A DNA stretch of 64,000 bases from Erodium maritimum (taxonomy: Eukaryota > Streptophyta > Magnoliopsida > Geraniales > Geraniaceae), in assembly GCA_963921825.1 (NCBI GenBank), contig OY997594.1, positions 59,939,675 to 60,003,674 of the forward strand. The letters are read 5' to 3'. The notes under the pieces were generated by a model. It made no database searches. It was not told the DNA's origin and was given only the letters and a program-made list of their open reading frames with translations. How positions within the stretch are numbered: position 1 is the stretch's first letter; the number at the start of each line of letters is the position of its first letter. This document shows, piece by piece, positions 54,612 to 64,000 of this stretch. A program made the position numbers and the translations under genes.

Positions 54612-57600
54612 ATCTACCACCCTTAAAAGAGTTCCATCCTCAAAATTTAAAACGAGCGTACTCTTCTTAATCCTGCTTCAAAGAATGTCCGATTAAAAAC
54701 TCCTAGTCCATCAACACCCAAACTCGTGGGGATAAAGAAACCAAATCTTCGATACCGGAATCCTCCATTGGTGGAGACGTCGTGCTGGCACACATCATCC
54801 GTCGGTATAGGTATCATACCGGAACCTTTCTCACGTCGTACTTAAAACTGATCCGACACACTGACACTTCTCCTCAACTACTCACTTCCCTTATTTACGT
54901 ATCGTGCAACAACATACAATAAAGCAAGCCCACGTCCCGTACCGCAGTTCCCGGCTCCGTCAGCTGTCCCCCGTCCGACTCCAACGTATCACACCGAAAC
55001 ACACAGCATTGGTCTAAATATCTTTTCGGAAATCCGTTGGGGCACAATCACAATACATCACACCGGAACAACATCGTCCTAGATGTCTTTCCGGAAATCC
55101 GTCGGGGCATAAACACGACACCTAGTGCAAAAACACAAACCGTCGGTCTAGATATCTTACGCCTGCATACTCCTTCGAGGTAGGCATCATCACGGCACAA
55201 CACCCGGGGAACCGCGTGTTAGCCTTAATGCCCGTAGTTCAATCATAAATGTCCAAATGTATATATCATCGTTAGCAATAAAATTAAAGCGGCTTTATAT
55301 TACTTATGTGTTGGAGTAATATATCGATGTGTGCTCTGATCTACGCCCAGAATGCGAATAGAACCATAGATCGAGATAGATCACACTCGATAGGTCCCTA
55401 GTCAACAAAGCTTCACTAGAAGCGACTAGTATGAAAGATGGCTCTTTATGGCTTACGTTATGTTAGTCATTGGAATGGGATTCCAGAGTCTGATCATAGA
55501 TATCATGTGGGACATGATATTGGACGGCCCGACATGAATATGTTCCATAGATCAAGTCATGACCATATTCATTGTCGTAACTTGTCATGTATCCTTAGAC
55601 CAAGGAGTCTTTGTGATCGCTATGTAGTAAAGAACTGAGTTTGACCTGAGCCTAACGTTTTCCGTAACAGGGCTTCCATAACGGCCATGACTGGCTTGGG
55701 GACGGACTGCGTAAGTGACACGAAAGACGGGTAAGGGATTTATCCCTCATACTACGGTATGGGAAATATATCGGTTCTCGGCCGCTTGATCGAGAGTGAC
55801 TAAAAGAATAGCATGACCATGCATATGATACTGGGTTTCATATATTCAGTCATCTCACATATCAAGGAACAGTGATTGAGAATAATAAGGATGACGGCTC
55901 TATACCTTATCTCAATTAGGATATCGGAGATAAAAGGATAATGACAGGGACGACGGAAAGGTTAGAATCAACAGGGTCGATTCGTTATGCAATGTCAGGC
56001 AATACTAAAGTCTCGTTACTTTCCACTTAAATAGGATCAAGTAAAATGGGTTTTTTCGTTGATCTATTGTCATGCATAAACCTAAGGGTCACACCGGAGG
56101 GTGAATCTTATTGACACATTTATGGAGAATGGCCAAAAGGGAGTAGTCTCGGGACATGACCAAAACTGGGTTTTGGGTCATGTGCCCGTATGTGAATAGG
56201 ACTTAACGGATCAAGACAAGGCTTGGAGTCTTGGGATTGATCGCGTCGGATAATGTTGGACATTTCCGGTATGGAAAGCTTGGAGGCGATGAGCGAATCA
56301 CGGGACCTCGTTGGAAATGGCCACGGTCCATGTTCCAAGAGGCCCATGAAAGGCCCATGGAACTAATTAATCAAGTCTTGATTAATTAGTACTAAGTAAG
56401 CAAGACAAGGATTAAGGTGTTGGTGATTCACCACCTAACCCAATCTTGTCTTGCCATACTTTGTCCTATTTACACCTTACTTGTCACCATGCTTGTCTCA
56501 TGCCTTTAGTTGGACAAGTATGGAGTTTGTTATTTTTAAGTCATCTTTTTTCAACATAACAAACACAAGACACAAATGGGAATCAACTTTTTTCTCTCCC
56601 TCCTCCTACCATTTCGGGTTTGGCTAGTTTCCACCTTCATTTTTGTGTTCTTGAGTTCTCAAAGAGAAGAACTACGTGGCTTTGATTCCCATGTGGATAC
56701 GTAGGCGTCGTGGAGACTCAAGCCAATCATTCGTTAACCGGTGTTCTTGTTTTGGTAAGAAATAGTGCTGAATTTTTCTCTTGTGAATCCATTCTTTGTT
56801 AGTTGTTTCATGGTTTTAATCGTCTTTTAGTTTTCATTGATTTTCCGCTGCGAGTTGGTTCATCTCCAACCCTACCTAGAGACCCAACACCGCGCGTACG
56901 TGGGACCACGACCTTTACTCGGACAATCCACGTCAGACCCCAACCACGATTACGTCACGACCAACCAAACATGATAAAACAAGGAACTGACACGCAATCA
57001 CAACCATCCTAACGTAGGATCTCACGCTGTTGTACGGTTCGGAGCGACAATACAACTTATCATCATCTTGTCGGAAGGTGTGCGCACCTCGAGACTCCAA
57101 CTCGTCAGACCTTACTATGACGACACTCCACAAGAGGTAACACACAGTCATTATCGATCATCGAAGGTGACCCAACCAGTGATATCGCGTTTACCGTCTA
57201 CACTCGCTCACATACTACCAATCAAACCAAAGATAAGTCGTTCCATCCAAAGTACCACAAGACTGAAGACACTACAATTACAGTTTCCTCAGGGACCAAA
57301 CGGCCTTGGATACATCGCGTGTACCTCATCCTCGCGCTTCCGCGTCGACTCTGCGCGGTTCTTAATAGTTCACGATCCACGCGACCCCTCAGTTGCCTCT
57401 AGAGCAACTCGGGACCACAAGGGTTAACTTTTAATCCTCAACTGCACCCTGCGTGGGCAATTGACCTGAACTACCATACAACGCTTCGTACGGTGCCATA
57501 ATTTTACTGGCCTGAAAGCGTTGTGGTAGTCGCACTCGGCTAAGTATCTCCGGACTCCATCAAACGGTGCTCTCACTTCTACCGTGCTCTCGTAGGGGTC

Positions 57601-58324
57601 GTATTAGTCCTCGTGGAACGCTGGTGTTCAGCATTTACTTGTTGACAACCGATGTGCATCGATCCAAACTTCGCACCTACTGCCCGTACATAAGTAACGG
57701 TTGGGGTGCTCGATCGCACTATCATCGGTCACCGTTCACAATCGATCGACGCCCCGCGTCTTGAGGGTCAGTCCATCCCTAGGATGACATCGAAAGTTTT
57801 CAAGTTCAACACAAATGGTTACTAAGAAAAGGGCGGTCAATTACTCTACTCTCACACGTACAACACACACTCGTCAAACTACAACGTACTTAGCCGGGGT
57901 GTCAAGACACAAGGAACGCATCAAGGTTCTACTCTTAGACCCCCATGTCTCATCAAGTGTAAAGAAAAACGGAAGAGTGTGATGCTTGTGGTTATGGGCC
58001 CGCCACGCTTCCGCTGCGCCACTCTGGTCTCGTCGTCACTCGGTCATCCCTCCTGGCTGATCTGGCTGCGTACTGGTATTCCTGCGATCCCCTGCCGCTC
58101 GGGCACTTGTCTCTGGTAAACAATCGAGGAATGCTTGATACTTCGCAATTCGGTTCTCTTAACTTTCTCAACACGCTTGAATAAGGGCAGTCTGGTATGG
58201 AAAGGTTATTAGGAAAGATAACGGTCTGTTATTCTACTTCCTCATTCACGATTGACACTAGTCGACACCGTCGCACCCCCAGCTAGCGTGCCAAGGTACA
58301 CAGTTCTAAATTCCGTCCTAACAT
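54612..58324 (-). mobile_element. Tekay-like internal remains, minus strand, with a solo LTR
   Basis: 54612-55216 is the region before the 3' LTR. 56895-58324 carries broken pieces of the coding region; a protease phrase (DVILGMD) lies near 57790 and an integrase-like phrase (QQVNAEHQR) near 57630, both on the minus strand. The solo LTR at 55217-56889 is younger. The copy is heavily broken and old. Confidence 0.6.
55217..56889 (+). repeat. Copia-type solo LTR 4
   Basis: TGTTAGCCTTAATGC to GACCCAACA, 1.67 kb, with a perfect 5-bp duplication CCGCG (55212-55216 and 56890-56894). Family hairpin at 55500-55520. Confidence 0.92.
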
Positions 58325-58550
58325 TCGTACTTGGCCGAACTCGGGGCACGAACTACGAAATACCAATTTAACGACTTACACGATGTAAAAGTCCAAAAGC
58401 TGCTCCAATAACTAATGGTAATAAAACAAAAACGATTCAAATACAAGTATTAAAATAGAAAGTACGTCTCTAATGTCAAAACAAAAGCAACTCCCGGACT
58501 CTCGCTAGTCCCATGAACCGCGATGTCCTCTAATCCAAAACGTGCTTGAA
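58325..58550 (-). repeat. Tekay-like LTR end fragment
   Basis: About 225 bp resembling the last part of the LTR (compare 60830-61035): shared GTACTTGGCCGAACTCGGGG / GTACTTGACCGAACTCGAGG, CCAATAAC, AGTACGTCTCTAAT and GACTCTCGCTAG. It separates two internal remains and marks more than one element copy here. Confidence 0.7.
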
Positions 58551-58699
58551 AACATGAGAGATCTCATGATCAAAATCATGTCTCTCCGCCCGTGAATCGG
58601 CGACCGCATACACCCTACCATGCGGTGCCTGAGGTGCTCCTCTCAGGGGTGGTGGAAGTTCCACCTGCTGCGCAGCTCTCTGCGTCGGCGTTGGCGCGC

Positions 58700-59932
58700 T
58701 CGCTGCCTGCCACGGAGCTCTCTGCGTCTGAGCCTAACACTGCTGGAACTGTGGTGACTTCCCAGTCTGCGACTATGTTGGTCGCAGGGCCGACACCTCC
58801 AAAATTCGATCGGGACACCTGGAACTGAAGTGTCCTAGCCGACCGCACCGGCGACAAAGCGGTGGCCCGATACTCGACCTCTCCTCAGGTCTACCCGTCG
58901 GAAGGTACACTGGTCCGCTGCTCCCCGGACAGTCTCGAGCCATGTCACCCGGCAGCCCACACCCGTAGCACGTGAGTCCTCTAATGGAAGGTCCAACAGA
59001 AGCCACCGACCCAACCTGTCGCGGTCATCTCAACTGGGTCTGAGGCTGAAACAATCCCAAGGTCCTCTGCCTCCTCGGATCCTGAGTCTCGGATGACCTC
59101 AGAAAGCTTCTCGGCCTCGGTCTAACCTTCCGAGCCCTAGCTGTCTCACGGAAGCGTCGCTCCACAGCCAAGGCCTGATCCACCAGATCAGGGTATACCT
59201 GGGTCCTTAGAACAGCGACCCCATCTCCGATCGCAGGGCGAAGCCCTCCCTCGAAGCATCGGCAGTGGAGAGCCTCCGTCTGAACCATCTCCTGAGAAAA
59301 ACGAGATAGGGAGGTGAACCTCGCCTAGTACTCGGACACTGATGGTCCCTCCTATCGCAGCTCCAAGAACTGCTGACGCATGTCGTCCAGTACCGATTGA
59401 GGAAAGTACTGCTCAAGAAAACGCTGTCCGAACAGGGAAAAGTCATCTCCCACTCGCGCCGCCACCAGTGGTAGGAATCTCCCTCCAAACGGAAAGCTGA
59501 GAAGGTTACTCTCAAGTTACCGCTCCGGATCCCTTATGTATCCAGGTTGCGGGTGATCCGCTCCAGCCATCTCTCGGCTGCCTCGGGGTCTGGCTCCCCT
59601 GTAAACACATGTATGCCTAGCCTGCGGAAGTCTCGCAGAGCCTGTGCGGTGTAGCTATCGACCTGACTCGGTCCCTCAGTGGTCGCTGCAGTAGCAGCAG
59701 GTGTAGCCTCCGGTATCGGAGCTGTGGCCTCTCTCTGGCAAAGGCTGCTAACAAACCCTGAACAGTGCGGTCAGCTCCTCTAAAGTTGCCGCCTAGGTAG
59801 CCTGAACCCCCTCGTGCCCCCCAGCGGGTCACCCTGGGCACTAGTCGCCCCTGCCGACCCAGCGGTCGTTGATCGTCCTCGGCCTCTAGCGGGCCGTCCC
59901 CTCGTGCCTCGTGGTGCGTAAGTTTGGGCCAT
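58700..59932 (-). pseudogene. Tekay-like gag fossil, minus strand
   Basis: Starts at 59932 with a phrase matching the plus-strand gag at 41723 (MAQTYAPRGTRGRPARG). The main gag domain follows (RVTFSAFRLEGDSYHWWRREWE near 59510), then two CCHC knuckles, LTCYGCGLPGDMARDCPG and LCRRCGRLGHFSSRCPDR, near 58980-58820. It is broken in several places. It serves as a second example of the gag family found at 41723-44520. Confidence 0.82.
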
Positions 59933-60815
59933 GTCGTAAGTCCACTGCACGGATAACGCACAGGTTCAGTTTCTTAACTCGAAAAGAACGACGTGCTTAG
60001 AATAACTAATGCCACACACAGTCCACAACAGTAGTACTTATAGTAATAATATACTGACTATAGTATAGTCACCCAATAGCACACAGGAGAGAAGTCCGCA
60101 CACTAGTGCGTCACAGAGATTATACACTCAAATAACAAGGTTACACACAGTTTCACACTCAGCAACAATTCATACATAAGTCACACAAACTACTGTTTAA
60201 ACCACAGCTCAAATCCAGAAGTACAACATAGACTCAGTTTCAATTTCTTAACACGTCCTCTTTCTAACATAACATTCATGTTGACATCGCGTCGTTACAA
60301 CCTGGTTCAGGCGTCCCCGAATTACGTTGTAACCACTTGACATCCCCCCATGCACGTCCGGCTACAGTGGCCCCTATAGCCAAATCGTGATGGTACATAC
60401 ACTTCAGTTTCTGCAAAAAACCGGGCACGACCCGTTCGTAAATTAAGCTACCCATCCGCTTATGCCGGACAACAAATTACCACCTGCACACAACACTCAA
60501 TCACACTTTCAGCCCACCGCAATTTATCTCAACTTTATACCTCGGGTCACGGTAATTCCACTCTTACCACCCGGCCAAGTCCACTCTGGGAAGACAGTTT
60601 AACTCAAACAATAAAACCAACTACACAGGTTGACCAAAAGTACATGGTACTTAGACCGGACAAACCACTAACCCGAGACTACTTCAGTCTCGCTTCTACG
60701 CGTAGGACATCTCCGACTTGCGTGACCGACACACGGTAACTTAACGACCTAACTCTACCCACCTAATTGACGTACAGTCCGATGTTTTGAAAAAAACGAT
60801 TTCAAACCCCCCAAA
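59933..60815 (-). other. Leader of the minus-strand Tekay-like element
   Basis: Untranslated leader between LTR and gag, similar to 39275-41722 without its solo LTR. No gene seen. Confidence 0.7.
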
Positions 60816-62619
60816 TCCGGTACTTGACCGAACTCGAGGCGCGAACTAAGAAATAACAGGATAATGGTTTAAAAGCTGTAAAAGTTCAAAAGCTGTTCCA
60901 ATAACCAACAGTAAACAAATCAAATCGAGTTAAATACAAGTCTTAAAATAGGAAGTACGTCTCTAATAACAAAACAAAACAACTCCTGGACTCTCGCTAG
61001 CCCCATGCTCCACGATGTCCTCTAATCCAGATCCTAGCTAACTCCTATGGAAATAATAAGTAAGGGGTGAGCTTGACGCTCAGTAGGGAAAAGTCACGAA
61101 AACCACCGAATTACAAACTTACAAAGAAAGTCTTTCCAATTTTAATAGTTTAATAAAAAAGGCTGATGAACCGAAGCGACACTTAAATCGTTTTAAAGAT
61201 AATACTCATTTTACCCTGATACTCAACAGGCTAACAACTTCAACTTAACTCAACACTACCTACTATACCAAGGCAAACACCGAAGGAACAACAAAGGAAA
61301 ACACTTGTAGCCAAAAGCACAACAACACTCATTCAAAATACGATACATTCTCAAAACAAACAATTCACACACTTGCACGGTTTCGGGAGCAACCCGCTCG
61401 GCCTGGCGAAGCCACACGCAACTTTCCCCAACACACAGTCGGAGAGGCGGTCGACCTCATTGCGGAACACGTCGTTTTAACGATACACGGAAGGTGGGGA
61501 AATCGCCTCTTCGCGGAACAACCTCATCGCGGACACAACATTTTACCGATACACGGAAGGCAGGGAAATTGCCTCTTCGCGGCACAACCTCATCGCGGAA
61601 CAACACAGCGTTGTACCGAGTTCTAGTCGGAAGGTAGGGAAACCACCTCTTCGCGGGACATAGCGTTTTACCGACTCTAGGTCGGAAGGTAGGGAAACCA
61701 CCTTTCTCATGTAACCAAAGCACCCACAATCACAATCACAGTCACAATCAAAATCATACTCACACAACTATCACACACTTACCATCACTTACCGACACCA
61801 CACTCAACGTGGTAACCCCACCGGCTTAGCCGGTATTCATTCCCCAACGCCCACAGTTCAACAAGTCTTGTAATCAGGAAATAACCACTCAAGTCACTAA
61901 TATGCATCACTAAGTTCAACTCTACTCGTTTTCATGCTTGTTATTTATTAACCATTTAAACAACACAGCGTACACAAGCAGACACAATTAGCAAATAATC
62001 CTACAGGCACGACATGGCCCGATTCTACCAGCACAGCAATTCCCAACTCTACAACACTACCAGGTTCGTAAATGTTCACAGTTTATATGTCTACGCTAGT
62101 TATTCACATCCTACATGCATACTAGTTCTTTATCCGTTTTATTAAGGTTTCCCTATATGCATTCTTGTACGTCCATAATAAAGTGAGGTTCCGAGGTATT
62201 TCCCTACCTCTCAATCTCTATCTGGATCTCCTAGCTGCTGACGTCCAGGCCTACCTCCGGTCTTCTCCACGATCAAGGTCAAAGCCTAACTTTAACAAAT
62301 AAGGACGGTAATCAGTCCCGGTCCAGTCCGTAACAGTCCTCTAAATTATCAATTAAGTACTTGAATTTATCTGATTTAAATATTTTAAATTAATTAATTA
62401 ATTAATTAACAAACTGTCCGGCCCGAGTCTGACCCAGATCCGACAAGAATCCGGAAATCGGATCCAAATCTAACCCGGATCTGAGTCCGGACCCGAACCT
62501 GACCCGAGCGCGACCTAGACCCGATCTATACCCGGACCCAGACCCGACCTTGACCAGGATCCAGATTCGAACTCGAATTGGTCCTTAGCCCGGCCTGGCC
62601 CGAACTCGAACTCGAATTG
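60816..62619 (-). repeat. Tekay-like 5' LTR, minus strand, partial
   Basis: Runs from about 62619 down to about 60816 and ends near a CCGGATTTGGGG phrase. Contains the TCACATCCTA, CTGACGTCC and AGCTCACCCC blocks seen in the other LTRs, and tandem repeats at 61470-61700. On its right it meets a plus-strand copy. Confidence 0.78.
61470..61700 (-). repeat. Tandem repeats of about 65 bp in a Tekay-like LTR
   Basis: Three to four diverged units carry CGGAAGGTAGGGAAACCACC or CGGAAGGCAGGGAAATTGCC and CTCTTCGCGG. This is a different tract from those of LTRs A and B. Confidence 0.78.
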
Positions 62620-64000
62620 TTCGATTGGAACGTCGTTGGTTGGAAAAAGGGTTGAATTTTGGGCCAAATGCAAAAGAAAAAGAAAAAAATAATAAAATAA
62701 AATAAAGGAAAAAGAGGAGAGGATGCAGACTTGGGTCGGGCCAGGCTCAGGCCCAACTCGCTGAGCCCAAGCCCAAACCAAGGCTCAGCCCAAGCCCTTT
62801 TCCTAACCCTAGGAAGAACTGTTCATCTTCCTCACTCAGCGCACGATTCCCGAGGTGCCTCCTTCTCTGTCTCTCGCTATCTCTTCCTCTCGCTCTCTCG
62901 ACACCTCACCGTCGGCGAGCCCTGCTACCGTTCGCGGTCTCAAAGCGAGCCACGCCAACACAGGACCGACGCTGAATCCCCCGTTGCCGAGCCCGTGTTC
63001 GGAACTGAACCACGCCGCCGGGCGTGTTACGCGAACCAGATCTAGTCGCCGCCGCCACCGGAAGCCTCGCGCGAGCTCTTTTCTTTCAGGCTCGATTCAC
63101 ACAGCGTCGAAGCCAGGGGAGTAGACCCAGGTGAGCGATGCGTCGACCGTTCTCCTTCCCCGACGTTCTCTTCCCTTTTCCGAGCTCCCCAACCGCCGGA
63201 CGCCGCTTCGTCGAAGACCAAACCCTCACCGGCGTTACCCTCGACCGAGCCAGACTCGAACAAGGACTGACTCGGCAAGGACTGACTCGGGCCAGGCTGG
63301 GCATCGAGCCAGGCTAGGCCTAGAGCCAGGTTGGGCCTTAGGCCAGGCCAGGCCAGGTCTCGGCCCAGGCTGTGCCCGGATCTGGTCAGGTCGGGTCTGG
63401 GGCCGGGTCTGAGTCGGGACTGGGTCGGGTCTCGGTCGGTTCTGGGTTCGGGTTTGGACCGGGTCTGGATCCGGGTCGGATTCGGTTTTAATTATTTAAT
63501 TTAATGAAATCAGATTTAATTGTTTATCAAATTTAAAGGACATAAGTGATAAATCAGAGGACTGATTCGGACTAAACCGGGACTGATTATCACCTTTACT
63601 TGTTAAAACCAAACTTTGACTTCGCCCGAGAAGACTGGAGGTTGGCCCGGACGTCAGCAGCTAGGAGATGTAGCTGTTTATTATGTTGAAGTAGGGAAAG
63701 TACCGAATACCGGTTTAATTACAGAAAGTTACTAGTATGCATGTTAGGAATAATAATAACTGGAAAGGTCCTAGTTGGCATATAGGATGTGATTCACTAG
63801 AATAACCGCTTTCAATTACTAAATAACCGGACGAGTCTTAGTGGGCATGTAGGATATGATTCAATAGATTAATCGCTTTCAAGATCTTGGGAAATTGCCA
63901 TGCTGGTAGAATGGCCATGTCGAGCCTTAGGATTGTGTGTTGGTTGATATGCATGATGATTGTTGTAATCGCTGTTTGAGAGTCTTAATAAGATTATTCG
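62620..64000 (+). repeat. Tekay-like LTR, plus strand, running off the window
   Basis: Begins about 45 bp inside the LTR (GTTCGATTGGAACGTCGTTG) and continues to the window end, following the 35272 LTR through the GGGTCTGG tract, GACTTCGCCCGAGAAGAC and GGTAGAATGGCCATGTCGAG. The copia insert seen in the 35272 LTR is absent here, which confirms that insert. Confidence 0.83.

Noticed and set aside
36968-56889. Copia-type LTRs as host genes or SINEs
   Set aside because: TG/CA ends, 5-bp duplications and a copia RNase H stub next to one copy show they are LTRs.
57068-57427. 119-codon plus-strand frame
   Set aside because: Antisense to the broken minus-strand Ty3 interior; no domain.
1-64000. tRNA, rRNA, organelle-derived or bacterial-type genes
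   Set aside because: I looked for tRNA-like boxes, rRNA cores and operon-like gene series and saw none I could support. The TGGTATCAGAGCC matches are primer-binding sites, not tRNA genes.

Overview
This window is repeat-rich nuclear DNA from a flowering plant. I found no host protein-coding gene and no tRNA or rRNA gene that I can support. The plant call rests on the element families: L1-type LINEs whose ORF1 carries an RRM or DUF4283/CCHC domain, an Ale-type Ty1/copia element, a Tekay/Del-like Ty3 element with LTRs of about 3 kb, an Athila/Tat-like non-autonomous Ty3 element, and a CACTA end. The species cannot be named from the sequence; a eudicot is possible but unproven.

Layout. 1-11.5 kb is a LINE graveyard: a decayed ORF1-like stretch, a minus-strand endonuclease/RT relic, three GC-rich poly(A)-tailed retroposons (2979-4411, 5279-6402, about 6741-8589) and two minus-strand LINE derivatives that keep ORF1 sequence but no RT. 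11.5-15.9 kb is a fairly young non-autonomous Ty3 element with one long open frame of about 827 codons. 16-18 kb holds a LINE 3' end with an RNase H domain and a CACTA terminal segment. 18.4-31.5 kb holds LINE ORF1 relics (zinc-knuckle type on +, RRM type on -) interrupted by three solo LTRs: two of about 3 kb (Ty3) and one of about 1.65 kb (copia-type), each with a 5-bp target duplication. 31.9-35.2 kb is a broken Ale copia element on the minus strand.

35.3-52.6 kb is one plus-strand Tekay-like Ty3 fossil (5' LTR, leader, gag, protease, start of RT, integrase). Other elements lie inside it: a partial copia element, two copia-type solo LTRs and a very young Athila/Tat-like element. 52.6-64 kb is a patchwork of further copies of the same Ty3 family in both orientations, with inverted LTR-LTR junctions near 53.55 and 62.62 kb and one more copia-type solo LTR.

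History (inference): old LINEs were followed by Ty3 elements, then copia-type insertions reduced mostly to solo LTRs, with the Athila/Tat-like insertion at 45.7-51.8 kb probably the latest. I found no defence system, operon or other new cellular system. The points of most interest are the non-autonomous elements that keep long open frames, the ORF1-only LINE derivatives, the solo-LTR-rich copia family with a conserved perfect hairpin, and the short tandem repeats inside the large LTRs.
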